The notes beneath the pieces were generated by a model. It was not told the origin of the DNA and searched no databases. It saw only the letters and a program-made list of their open reading frames with translations. This document shows positions 55,519 through 63,570 of a stretch of 64,000 nt of DNA, piece after piece. Every line of letters starts with the position of its first letter. The stretch's first letter is position 1. Source of the DNA: Rahnella variigena (GTDB lineage Bacteria > Pseudomonadota > Gammaproteobacteria > Enterobacterales > Enterobacteriaceae). Location: assembly GCF_003610915.1 (NCBI RefSeq), contig NZ_NSDJ01000001.1, forward strand, positions 1,426,001 to 1,490,000, in the 5' to 3' direction. Made by a program: the position numbers and the translations under genes.

Positions 55519-55565
55519 TTTGTCTATGCCTCAGGTTTCTGCCAAATACGCATACAATTACGCGG

Positions 55566-55594
55566 TTGACTGTGATAGTTCATGCGCTGACAAT
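55566..55594 (+). promoter_or_regulatory. Possible sigma-70 promoter of yabI
   Basis: TTGACT at 55566-55571, 17 bp, GACAAT at 55589-55594, about 100 bp before the gene. Confidence 0.33.
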
Positions 55595-55695
55595 TCAGCC
55601 GCTTGATGTATTTACTACAATGAGAATGCAGAAAACTCACACTTGTCTCATTTATCTGCGCAATTGGCGCGGACGTAACTCAATTCTGGGAATTT

Positions 55696-56463
55696 ATGGA
55701 AGCCTATCTACAACATCTGGTCGCTCAGTCGGTGGGCTTCGCATTAATTATTGTCGCTGTGGTGGCTTTCTTCGAGTCGCTGGCGCTGGTCGGGCTGATT
55801 TTGCCGGGCACCGTGATGATGGCGACGCTCGGCACGCTGATCGGCAGCGGTCAGGTCGGGTTGTACGAAGCCTGGCTGGCGGCGGGTCTGGGCTGTTTCT
55901 TTGGCGACTGGGCCTCGTATTTCATTGGCCGCGGCTTCAAGGAACCGTTACACCGCTGGCGTTTCCTTAAGCGTTACCAGTCATTACTGGATAAAACCGG
56001 TTATGCGCTGGATAGGCATAGCTTTGCCACCGTCATTATCGGGCGTTTCATCGGGCCAACACGCCCGCTGGTGCCGATGGTGGCCGGTATGCTGAACCTG
56101 CCGCCTTATAAATTTGCACCGCCGAATATCATCGGCTGCATCACCTGGCCGCCGGTGTATTTCCTGCCGGGGATTCTGGCGGGCGTTGCGATTGATATTC
56201 CGGCCAGCCACAACAGTTCAGTGTTCAAATGGATGCTGTTTGCCACCGTGGTGCTGATCTGGCTGAGTGCCTGGTTGCTGTGGCGCTGGTTCCGGTCGGG
56301 CAAAGCCTCACCTGATGCGATGACCAAATGGTTGCCTCTGCCGCGTCTGCGCGTCGTTTGTGTGCTGAGTCTGATCGCAACCGCAGTGAGTCTGGTGATG
56401 CTTAGCAAACAGCCGATGATGCCGGTCTACGGTCATCTGCTGTGGAAAGTGATCACCCGCTGA
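55696..56463 (+). CDS. yabI: DedA-family inner-membrane protein YabI
   Basis: 255 residues. DedA/VTT domain: FFESLALVGLILPGTVMMATLG, GCFFGDWASYFIGRGF, VIIGRFIGPTRPLVPMVAGML with the conserved arginine and proline region. DedA proteins are needed for envelope integrity and probably recycle undecaprenyl phosphate or other lipids. Convergent with thiQ, no obvious terminator. In E. coli araBAD lies between polB and yabI; here it does not. Confidence 0.95.
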   Translation: MEAYLQHLVAQSVGFALIIVAVVAFFESLALVGLILPGTVMMATLGTLIGSGQVGLYEAWLAAGLGCFFGDWASYFIGRGFKEPLHRWRFLKRYQSLLDKTGYALDRHSFATVIIGRFIGPTRPLVPMVAGMLNLPPYKFAPPNIIGCITWPPVYFLPGILAGVAIDIPASHNSSVFKWMLFATVVLIWLSAWLLWRWFRSGKASPDAMTKWLPLPRLRVVCVLSLIATAVSLVMLSKQPMMPVYGHLLWKVITR

Positions 56464-56478
56464 TGTCTGGCGGATGCC

Positions 56479-57192
56479 CTAAACGTCCGCTCCAGAAACA
56501 TCTATCCCCAATACTCTGGCTTCCGGCGCACTGCCTTCGGCCAGTGCCTGCGTCGGTCCGTCGTAGAAAATCCGGCCATCGACAACCAGCAGTGTGCGGG
56601 GAGCAATCCGCGCCGCGTCATCCAGATTATGCGACACCATCAGTAATGTGAGATGACGTTGCCCGCACACTTTATCCAGCAAACTCAGCATCTCACTGCG
56701 CAGCGCCGGATCGAGTGCCGAAAACGGTTCGTCGAGCAATAAGATTGGCTGGCTGCGTAACAGGCAGCGCGCCAGTGCGACACGCTGACGCTGGCCGCCG
56801 GAAAGCTGCGACGGTAAGCGATCCAGACACTCTGCCAGTCCGACCTGTCGGGCGATATCTTCCAGCTCGCGCTTCTGCTGTGCGGTGAGTTTCAGCCCCG
56901 GATGTAACCCCAGTCCCATGTTCTGACGCACGGTCAGATGCGAGAACAGATTGTTTTCCTGAAACAGCATCGACACCGGACGTTTTGCCGGTGGTGTCGC
57001 GCTGTGATCTGCATCGTTAAGCAGGATCTGTCCGCTGACCGGTGGCAGAAAACCGGCGACCAGGCTGAGCAGGGTACTTTTCCCCGCGCCGCTCGGCCCG
57101 AGAATGGCCACGCGTTCACCGGCCTCGATCTGTAAATCGAAGCGCATCGGCAGGTGTTCGTACAGGTACGTCAGTTTATTCAGCGTCAGCAT
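56479..57192 (-). CDS. thiQ: Thiamine ABC transporter, ATP-binding protein
   Basis: 237 residues. Walker [19 protein letters not shown]-loop [13 protein letters not shown], signature [15 protein letters not shown], Walker [13 protein letters not shown], and the switch histidine in [13 protein letters not shown]. It drives thiamine and TPP import with ThiP and ThiB. The ATG at 57192 overlaps thiP by 17 bases; the frame is open to 57213. Last gene of the riboswitch-controlled operon. Confidence 0.97.
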   Translation of the reverse strand: MLTLNKLTYLYEHLPMRFDLQIEAGERVAILGPSGAGKSTLLSLVAGFLPPVSGQILLNDADHSATPPAKRPVSMLFQENNLFSHLTVRQNMGLGLHPGLKLTAQQKRELEDIARQVGLAECLDRLPSQLSGGQRQRVALARCLLRSQPILLLDEPFSALDPALRSEMLSLLDKVCGQRHLTLLMVSHNLDDAARIAPRTLLVVDGRIFYDGPTQALAEGSAPEARVLGIDVSGADV

Positions 57193-58786
57193 GGCGGCCT
57201 GGTAATTTCTCAATCAGGGTGAATAACAGGAAGCATAACAGCAGCAATAACAGCGCCGTCACCGCGCCGTCCTGGCTGCGATAGGAGCCGATCTGCTGAT
57301 ACAGATAAAACGGCAGGGTGCGGAAGTTCTCATTGCCAAATAAGGCGATCATGCCGAAATCCCCCAGCGACAGCACGCAGGCAAACGCCAGCGCCTGCGC
57401 AATCGGGCGCTTCAGTGCGCTCAGTTCCACCCAGCGCAGGCGCTGCCAGCCGTGCATATCCAGTGAAAGGCACAGCGGCGTGTAACGTTCGGCCACGTCG
57501 CGCATCGGGTTATCCAGCACTTTTAGCGCATAAGGCACCGCCATCAGCGCATTGGTCATGATCACCAGCGGCCATGGCGATTGCGGCATACCTGTCGTAT
57601 CGCCAAGGAGCAGGAAAAAACCGGTCGCCAGCACAATGCCCGGCATCGCGAGGATCAGCATACCGCTGAGATCCATCGCCTGCGCCCAGCCATTTCTCTG
57701 GCGTAATCGCAGTTCGCGACTGCTCCACAACAGCATCATGGTGAGCAGGACACACACTATCCCGCTGCCCAGGGCGATACGCACGGATGTCCATAATGCC
57801 TGCCACAGTGCGGGTTGTTGTAAAACACCGACTGCTGCACGGTTGATACCGTCAGTAATCACAGCGAGTAATGGTGGCAGGATCAGCATTAACGCCAGGC
57901 CGACCAGCACGGTATCTGCGATGCGCCTCAGCCAGGAATCGTCCGGGTTACGCCAGCGCTGAGAATGCGTTTGTCCGACCGGCAACGCCTGACTGAGTTT
58001 CTGGCTGAGCAAGACCAGCGCCAGACAACAAAACAGCTGGATCAGCGCCAGCGTGGCGGCGCGGCTTAAATCGTAGTCGTAACTTAACGCCTGAAAAATC
58101 GCCAGTTCAATGGTGGTCGCCTGCGGGCCGCCGCCCAGCGACAGCACGGTGGCGAAGCTGGCGAAGCACAACATAAAAATCAACGCGGCGGCGGGGAAAA
58201 TCTGCCGGCGAATGGCAGGCCATTCAACAAAGCGAAATTGCTGCCAGGCGTTCATCCCAAGCTGCGCAGCCAGCTGACGCTGTTCGACGGCGATATTTTC
58301 CAGCGCCTGCAATAAGAGTCGGGCTGCCAGTGGCAGATTAAAAAACACATGAGCCAGTAAAATGCCCTGTAAACCATAAGGCGAGAAACGGTAATCCACG
58401 CCCAGCCAGCCGCAAATCTGCGCCAGCCAGCCCTGCCGTCCATAGACGCTGAGAATGCCGAAGACTGCCACCAGAACCGGCAATACCAGCGTCATCGCGC
58501 ATAAGCGTAGTAACAGCTGACGTCCGGGGAAGCGGCGGCGGAACAGCGCACGGGCCAGCAGAATGGCGGGCAGCACAGAACAGAGCGCCGAAAGCAGCGC
58601 CTGCCAGAAGGTAAAGCGGATCACATGCCAGAGATAAGGATCCTGCCACAGCGAGGCGCCGCTCATCTGTGGCGCATGACGCCACAGAGAGCCTAACGCC
58701 AGCATAGCCACCAGCAACATCAGCAGCGAGGCGATGGCGCCCGGCCACAACCAGCGAGGGATCAACGGCTGACGGCGTTCTGCCAT
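57176..58786 (-). CDS. thiP: Thiamine ABC transporter, permease
   Basis: 536 residues, about 12 membrane segments in two repeated permease halves (as in FbpB-type iron permeases). EAA-type loops: [20 protein letters not shown] and [21 protein letters not shown]. Start [16 protein letters not shown] at 58786 fits E. coli; the frame is open to 58798. It overlaps thiB by 25 bases and thiQ by 17. Confidence 0.97.
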   Translation of the reverse strand: MAERRQPLIPRWLWPGAIASLLMLLVAMLALGSLWRHAPQMSGASLWQDPYLWHVIRFTFWQALLSALCSVLPAILLARALFRRRFPGRQLLLRLCAMTLVLPVLVAVFGILSVYGRQGWLAQICGWLGVDYRFSPYGLQGILLAHVFFNLPLAARLLLQALENIAVEQRQLAAQLGMNAWQQFRFVEWPAIRRQIFPAAALIFMLCFASFATVLSLGGGPQATTIELAIFQALSYDYDLSRAATLALIQLFCCLALVLLSQKLSQALPVGQTHSQRWRNPDDSWLRRIADTVLVGLALMLILPPLLAVITDGINRAAVGVLQQPALWQALWTSVRIALGSGIVCVLLTMMLLWSSRELRLRQRNGWAQAMDLSGMLILAMPGIVLATGFFLLLGDTTGMPQSPWPLVIMTNALMAVPYALKVLDNPMRDVAERYTPLCLSLDMHGWQRLRWVELSALKRPIAQALAFACVLSLGDFGMIALFGNENFRTLPFYLYQQIGSYRSQDGAVTALLLLLLCFLLFTLIEKLPGRHADAE

Positions 58787-59745
58787 GCCTGGATCCATTG
58801 TGAACGGTGAGTGGCGACATCCTGTGCGCTGTATTGCAGGGACTTAGCCGGTACCGTCAGCTGTTTAAAGGCGTCAGGCAGCGGGGTGTTGATCACCGGA
58901 TACATCCAGTTGCCGGCCGGGATCACTTTCTGGAAATCTTCCGTAGTGATGAATTTCATAAATGCTTCAGCCAGTTCAGGTTGCTTGCTGTTCGCCAGCT
59001 GACCCGCCACTTCGACCTGCATGTAATGACCTTCGGTGAAATCCGCCGCCGCGTAGTTATCTTTCTTTTCTTCGACGATGTGATACGCCGGAGATGTGGT
59101 ATAGCTCAGCACCAGATCGCTCTCGCCTTTGAGGAATAAACCGTAAGCCTCGCTCCAGCCTTTGGTGACGGTAACGGTTTTCTTCGCCAGTTTTTCCCAT
59201 GCTTGCGGTGCTTTGTCGCCATAGACTTTTTGCATCCACAACATCAGGCCCAGACCCGGTGTACTGGTGCGCGGATCTTCGTAAATGACTTTCCATTTCT
59301 GGTCGCTGTTGATCAGCTCATCGAGGCTTTTTGGCGGGTTCTTCAGTTTGTTTTTGTCATACACGAACGCGAAATAGCCGTAATCGTAAGGCACGAACGT
59401 GGTGTTGTCCCAGCCGCCTGGTACGGTCAGTCTGGCATCGGTTTTCGGCGCTTTGGCAAATAATCCGGTTTGTTCGGCCGCCTGCAACAGGTTGTTATCC
59501 AGCCCGAGAACCACGTCGGCTTTGCTGTTTTTGCCTTCCATCCGCAGACGGTTAAGCAAAGAGACACCGTCTTCCAGCGCAACGTATTTCAGTTCGCAAC
59601 CGCACCGGGCTTCAAAAGCTTTTTTAATCGCCGGGCCAGGACCCCAGTCGGCAGAGAAAGAATCGTAGGTATAAACCGTCAGAACAGGTTTTGCAGCCAG
59701 TGCAGGGGCAGAAAGTAACAGCAGGCAGGACAATAATTTTTTCAA
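58762..59745 (-). CDS. thiB: Thiamine/TPP-binding periplasmic protein
   Basis: 327 residues. Signal peptide MKKLLSCLLLLSAPALA, then KPVLTVYTYDSFSADWGPGPA; DVVLGLDNNLL, YEDPRTSTPGLGLMLWMQKV and SYTTSPAYHIVEEKK bind thiamine. It captures thiamine, TMP and TPP in the periplasm. The start is UUG at 59745, seven bases after GGAG; the frame extends into the riboswitch (59805), but that part must be untranslated. First gene of thiBPQ. Confidence 0.97.
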   Translation of the reverse strand: MKKLLSCLLLLSAPALAAKPVLTVYTYDSFSADWGPGPAIKKAFEARCGCELKYVALEDGVSLLNRLRMEGKNSKADVVLGLDNNLLQAAEQTGLFAKAPKTDARLTVPGGWDNTTFVPYDYGYFAFVYDKNKLKNPPKSLDELINSDQKWKVIYEDPRTSTPGLGLMLWMQKVYGDKAPQAWEKLAKKTVTVTKGWSEAYGLFLKGESDLVLSYTTSPAYHIVEEKKDNYAAADFTEGHYMQVEVAGQLANSKQPELAEAFMKFITTEDFQKVIPAGNWMYPVINTPLPDAFKQLTVPAKSLQYSAQDVATHRSQWIQAWQNAVSR

Positions 59746-59799
59746 CTTTGCGCTCCAAAAAAATGAAAGGGCAAAGGATTTTGAGTAAGCATCGCGCAG

Positions 59800-60035
59800 T
59801 CTCAAATCCCTCCGCCGGGGTTAACCGGATCAGGTTCGACGGGTCTAAATCTCAGCCTTTTAAACTTGCTGTGCGTGTGTTGATCGGGCGTCGTACAGTG
59901 CTCGAAATGCTCACGTACTTTGTGTACGCTCCGCTTTCTGTACGCTGGACTTCACCCGCTGAACACGCGCTCGCGGCGTTTAAAGATCGAGTTCATTCTT
60001 CTTGAAAAAGAACGCACTTTGGCACCCCGTTGAGA
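59800..60035 (-). ncRNA. TPP (THI-box) riboswitch with an enlarged P3 arm
   Basis: On the minus strand the order is TCTCAA (P1), CGGGGTGCC, the P3 arm, GGCTGAGA, ACCC, GAACCTGATCCGGTTA, GGAGGGA and TTGAGA (P1 closing). These are the conserved TPP-aptamer elements. The two core parts lie 163 bases apart (59858-60020), whereas the P3 loop is usually some 10-30 bases. The insert starts and ends with pairing GTGCGT / ACGCAC, so the P3 helix is simply extended. It controls thiBPQ by TPP, probably at translation since no T-run was seen. Confidence 0.93.
59858..60020 (-). repeat. Palindromic insertion element in the riboswitch P3 arm
   Basis: The insert folds on itself: 59877-59881 with 59962-59966 (GTGTT / AACAC), 59885-59888 with 59955-59958 (CGGG / CCCG), and 59892-59898 with 59938-59944 (CGTACAG / CTGTACG), all coaxial, topped by a smaller CGTAC / GTACG hairpin. 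Such a roughly 90-nt imperfect palindrome is typical of short mobile repeats (REP/MITE-like) of Enterobacterales; identity is inferred. Confidence 0.75.
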
Positions 60036-60079
60036 ACGGATGTCATTCTAGAGACTAACGGCGCGATGCGATAGTCCGA

Positions 60080-61741
60080 TTAACTGTCCGGCGGCGCAAA
60101 CCACGCGGATTTGAAATCGAACCAGCCGAGGGTGTTCATGCGCACGCCGCGCATACTGCGCTGCCCCTGCAACACCAGCCAGTGATGAAACAGAGGATGG
60201 ATCTGATGGCTGACTGTTTGTTTCTGACTCCATTTGGCGATCGATAAATTCCCCGCATGCCACTGCGCGGCGTCATCTTCCATCTCTTCACTGAAGCAGT
60301 GTTTCGCCAGCGGTAATTCATAGAAATGCGCAAAGAGTGAAAATTCCAGCGGCAGGGTAAAGTTGGCGCTGCCGAGCCACAGATCACTTTTGGCGTCGCC
60401 ACGGTGCCAGACCGCGTAATCCACGACCTGAATAATCAGCTCAATGCCTTCGGATGCCAGAAGCGGCTGCAGCGCATTGCAGATCGCCTGATGCTCGGAA
60501 TGCTCGCCGTAAAATGTGAGTGTCACCTGCGTCAGGTTTTGCGGTTTGGGCGGACGCGGTTGTGGCGCTTTATGGTGCCAGCGTGGCAGCAGGCCGTAAG
60601 CCGGCGACCAGTAGCGCTGATAAATCGGTTCGGCATTATTCAGTAAAGCGATGGGATTGAGTAAATCGCACAGCCACTGGCGGGTTTCTGCGGATTGTCC
60701 CACCGGCGAGCGCTGGTCAAATAACAAAAAATAGCAGCCTTCTTCCAGGCGACTTTCCAGTTCGCTTTTGCCCGATTCATCAGCCTGTAGCTGTACACCG
60801 GAATGCACCAGTTCTTCACTCAGTTCCGGCAACACCCAGATATTTACTTCGTCAATCAGTGCCCGGAAGCCAAAATAATCATCAAAGGCGCGGATGCGCA
60901 GTTGGGTTTTCAGGTTACGCACCACGGCGTAAGGGCCGGTACCGACCGGATGGCGGGCAAAATCGGGCAGCGACTGCCACTCCTGCGGCAGGATCATCGC
61001 GTGGATATTGCCGAACAGCCACGGCAACCAGCGATCGGGTTCATTCAGGTGGATATCAATAACATTTGGCGTGGGCGTTGTGACTGACTTCAGGTTACTG
61101 AACAGCGGATGCGTTTTCAGCCGGGTGAAGGTAGCAATGATATCCACCATCTCCAGCTCACGGCCATGATGAAAATGAATGGCAGGGCGCAGATAAAACC
61201 GCCACTGCAATGGCGAAATCTCCTGCCAGTGATGGGCTAAATCGCCTTCGACTTCCCCTTTTTCCTCATTTATGCGTGTGAGGCCGCTAAAAATCTGCCG
61301 GGCAATATGGGTTTCAGAGCGGCGTAACATGGTGCCGGGCAGCAGATTAATCAGCGGACGGTAATACAACACACGCAGGATATGCTTACCCTGACGAAAG
61401 CTGCGGCCGAGCTGGGAAAGCAGCATCTGGCGCACCAGGGTTTTGTCGCCGACCAGTTGTACCAGCTGATCAATACGATCCTGCTCCAGCAGCTCTTCGG
61501 CGCGCTGTTGCTGGAGTGCGAGGCCGGTATACAAAAATTTCAGCGTGGAACGTTTGCCGCGTCCGGCTTCTGCATCCCACGTCAGCCAGCCCTGTTCCTG
61601 CATGGTGCTGAGCAACGAGCGCATGTGTCTGCGTGAGCAACTCAGAACTTCCGACAGTGCCTGTAGCGTCGTTTCAGTGTCTTGACCGTGACAGCTTTGC
61701 CACAGGCGGATGAACTGTTGTTGCAAACGGGACGAGGACAT
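60080..61741 (-). CDS. sgrR: Transcriptional regulator SgrR
   Basis: 553 residues. N-terminal winged helix-type DNA-binding domain (about 1-110; [20 protein letters not shown] with [17 protein letters not shown]) fused to a SBP_bac_5-like solute-binding domain (about 160-550; [20 protein letters not shown]). It senses glucose-phosphate stress and activates sgrS, which lies divergently next to it. Same orientation as thiBPQ downstream. Confidence 0.97.
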   Translation of the reverse strand: MSSSRLQQQFIRLWQSCHGQDTETTLQALSEVLSCSRRHMRSLLSTMQEQGWLTWDAEAGRGKRSTLKFLYTGLALQQQRAEELLEQDRIDQLVQLVGDKTLVRQMLLSQLGRSFRQGKHILRVLYYRPLINLLPGTMLRRSETHIARQIFSGLTRINEEKGEVEGDLAHHWQEISPLQWRFYLRPAIHFHHGRELEMVDIIATFTRLKTHPLFSNLKSVTTPTPNVIDIHLNEPDRWLPWLFGNIHAMILPQEWQSLPDFARHPVGTGPYAVVRNLKTQLRIRAFDDYFGFRALIDEVNIWVLPELSEELVHSGVQLQADESGKSELESRLEEGCYFLLFDQRSPVGQSAETRQWLCDLLNPIALLNNAEPIYQRYWSPAYGLLPRWHHKAPQPRPPKPQNLTQVTLTFYGEHSEHQAICNALQPLLASEGIELIIQVVDYAVWHRGDAKSDLWLGSANFTLPLEFSLFAHFYELPLAKHCFSEEMEDDAAQWHAGNLSIAKWSQKQTVSHQIHPLFHHWLVLQGQRSMRGVRMNTLGWFDFKSAWFAPPDS

Positions 61742-61843
61742 AAAAGAGGAACTCCACGGGCAATTTTCATCAATTTATCTTTCCTCATATTACGCTGATA
61801 CTGTTTCTCAACGAAAGCCTGTTGTGAATCACCGGAGGTCAGC

Positions 61844-62029
61844 ATGAAACGCAGTCTGAACGCCCGTTTCTATCAGCGTTATTTTGAAGCCATCAAAAAG
61901 AACGCCTCTAAAAATCATGCAGACTGGCTGTCCTGGATTCCGGTGCAATACCGTCTGGATATTCTGTCCCGTCTTACGCAGTGGGATATGGAAACGCTGG
62001 ACGACGAGCAATACCGCCGGCGACTGTGA
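61844..62029 (+). CDS. sgrT: SgrT-like small protein (inhibitor of PtsG)
   Basis: 61 residues. Core ARFYQRYFEAI, then W..W..VP-type SWIPVQYRLDILSRLTQWD, aligns with E. coli SgrT (FYQHYF, RWLSVPQRL, LMQWDD). Good ribosome-binding site GGAGG, 5 bases before the ATG. About 20 residues longer than E. coli SgrT, at both ends. SgrT blocks glucose uptake by binding IIBC(Glc); direct evidence is only the motif match and position inside SgrS. Confidence 0.85.
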   Translation: MKRSLNARFYQRYFEAIKKNASKNHADWLSWIPVQYRLDILSRLTQWDMETLDDEQYRRRL

Positions 62030-62080
62030 CTTCAGGTCTGACTAAATTCGATTTTCTGAGTAATGGTGTATTGTCACCAG

Positions 62081-62107
62081 CCAGTGAGGAAACTCACTGG
62101 TTTTTTT
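62081..62107 (+). terminator. Terminator of sgrS
   Basis: CCAGTGAG, GAAA tetraloop, CTCACTGG and a run of seven T; perfect 8-bp stem. The T-run is also the Hfq-binding tail. Confidence 0.94.
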
Positions 62108-62126
62108 ATTCGTACACCCTTCACAT

Positions 62127-62225
62127 TTCGAGCCGCAGACGCGTTGGCCGCTCTTACTCACCCGAATCACTGACCTGTGTCAGCTCATCGGGATTCGTGC
62201 GCTTGCCGCCTTTCTGCAACTCGAA
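62127..62225. repeat. Palindromic repeat-like element between sgrS and setA
   Basis: Outer arms TTCGAG (62127-62132) and CTCGAA (62220-62225), then GCAG / CTGC (62135-62138, 62214-62217), and a core CTGAC / GTCAG (62170-62174, 62179-62183) with CCCG / CGGG. Together a 99-bp imperfect palindrome with a CCGCAGACGCG-GCCGC end. I recall very similar intergenic sequences in Serratia and Yersinia, but cannot check copy number here. Confidence 0.68.
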
Positions 62226-62285
62226 CTATTTTGGGTATACACTGTATGTTGTGCTGTAAGACATTCATTTCTCAGGGACGACGTC

Positions 62286-63449
62286 ATGCCAAAACCTCGT
62301 TTTAATCGTATTTATGTCACCTTTCTGGTGGTCTCCTTGCTGTGCGGCGTGGCGGGTGCATTACAGGCGCCGACGCTGAGTCTGTTTCTGACCAACGAAG
62401 TGAAGGTCCGTCCGCTGTGGGTGGGGTTCTTTTATACCGTTAACGCCATCGCCGGGATCGCGATCAGTTTTCTGCTGGCTAACCGTTCCGATAACAAAGG
62501 CGACCGGCGGAAATTGCTGATGTTCTGCTGCCTGATGGCGCTGGGTAACAGCCTGGTGTTTGCCTTTAGCCGCGATTATCTGGTGCTGATCACCGTCGGC
62601 GTATTGCTGGCGGCGATAGGCAATGCGTCGATGCCGCAGCTGTTTGCGCTGGCGCGTGAACATGCGGATCGCTCCGCCAGTGAAGTGGTGATGTTCAGTT
62701 CGATGATGCGTGCGATGCTCTCGCTGGCTTGGGTGCTGGGCCCGCCGCTCTCTTTTATGCTGGCGCTGAATTACGGCTTTACGCCGATGTACCTGAGTGC
62801 CGCCGCAGTGTTTGTCGGCAGCATATTAATGATCCTTTTCTTCCTGCCGTCAGTGCCGCGCCTTGAACAGCCGGTGGATGAAAAAGCCGTGCCGGTTAGC
62901 GCCTGGCGCAACAAAGATGTGCGGCTGTTGTTCTTTTCCTCCCTGCTGATGTGGACCTGCAATATCATGTATGTCATTGATATGCCGCTGTACATCACCC
63001 GTGATTTGGGGCTGCCGGAAGGGCTGGCGGGGCTGCTGATGGGAACCGCTGCCGGACTGGAAATTCCGGCGATGTTGCTGGCGGGTTATCTGGTCAAACG
63101 TACTGGTAAACGCAAGCTGATGCTGTATGCCGTGGTAAGCGGTGTGATTTTCTATGCCGGACTGGTGGCGTTTCAGTTCAAAGCCGCGCTGATGATCCTG
63201 CAATTGTTCAACGCGATTTTCATCGGCATCGTCGCCGGGATCGGAATGTTATATTTTCAGGATCTGATGCCGGGAAGGGCGGGTTCAGCGACCACACTTT
63301 TCACCAACAGCATCTCCACTGGTGTGATTTGCGCGGGGTTGTTGCAGGGCTTTATCGTGGAAAACTTCGGCCACTATCCGGTGTACTGGGCGGCGACTGT
63401 GCTGGCGGTGGTGGCACTCGGGCTGATGTATAAAGTCAAAGACGTCTGA
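62286..63449 (+). CDS. setA: Sugar efflux transporter SetA
   Basis: 387 residues, 12 membrane segments, SET-type major facilitator: TLSLFLTNEVKVRPLWVGFFYTV, LANRSDNKGDRRKLLMFC, GTAAGLEIPAMLLAGYLVKRTGKRKLM, YFQDLMPGRAGSATTLFTN. It exports sugars such as glucose analogues and lactose and helps recovery from sugar-phosphate stress; SgrS stabilises setA mRNA in E. coli. Completes the sgrR-sgrS-setA module. Confidence 0.95.
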   Translation: MPKPRFNRIYVTFLVVSLLCGVAGALQAPTLSLFLTNEVKVRPLWVGFFYTVNAIAGIAISFLLANRSDNKGDRRKLLMFCCLMALGNSLVFAFSRDYLVLITVGVLLAAIGNASMPQLFALAREHADRSASEVVMFSSMMRAMLSLAWVLGPPLSFMLALNYGFTPMYLSAAAVFVGSILMILFFLPSVPRLEQPVDEKAVPVSAWRNKDVRLLFFSSLLMWTCNIMYVIDMPLYITRDLGLPEGLAGLLMGTAAGLEIPAMLLAGYLVKRTGKRKLMLYAVVSGVIFYAGLVAFQFKAALMILQLFNAIFIGIVAGIGMLYFQDLMPGRAGSATTLFTNSISTGVICAGLLQGFIVENFGHYPVYWAATVLAVVALGLMYKVKDV

Positions 63450-63528
63450 TTTATTTCACTTCAGTACATTATATATTTATTTGAGCGCCCGTTATCTGAT
63501 GTCATGGATGTCGGGATGCTATCCAATA

Positions 63529-63566
63529 GGATCACTCCTTTTGAAATAATCAACAGGGAGTGATCC
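63529..63566 (+). promoter_or_regulatory. Hairpin hiding the ribosome-binding site of the final gene
   Basis: Perfect 10-bp inverted repeat GGATCACTCC (63529-63538) and GGAGTGATCC (63557-63566), with one more T-G pair and a 17-base loop. The right arm contains the GGAG Shine-Dalgarno of the gene that starts at 63571, so folding would block translation. No T-run follows. Confidence 0.7.
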
Positions 63567-63570
63567 GAAT

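Larger units (their letters stand above)
59746..60079 (-). other. sgrR-thiB intergenic leader
   Basis: 334 bp almost filled by the expanded TPP riboswitch. The remaining part before thiB (59746-59799) holds the expression platform and the GGAG site. No terminator for sgrR was seen between 60036 and 60079. Confidence 0.7.
61797..62107 (+). ncRNA. sgrS: SgrS small RNA (carrying sgrT)
   Basis: The 3' part keeps the E. coli SgrS signature: CTGAGTAATGGTGTATTGTCACC (62055-62077) corresponds to the ptsG-pairing and Hfq-binding region, followed by the terminator hairpin at 62081-62100 and seven T. The 5' part contains the sgrT frame. A GATACT at 61797-61802 is the best -10, so the RNA should be roughly 300 nt, longer than the about 227 nt of E. 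coli. It is divergent from sgrR. The 5' end is approximate. It acts with Hfq to lower ptsG translation. Confidence 0.85.

Noticed and set aside
59746..59805. N-terminal extension of thiB into the riboswitch
   Set aside because: The in-frame extension consists of conserved aptamer and platform sequence; a UUG with GGAG at 59745 and the signal peptide define the true start.
59691..60005. 104-codon plus-strand frame across the thiB leader
   Set aside because: It is the complement of the riboswitch and palindromic insert, not a gene.
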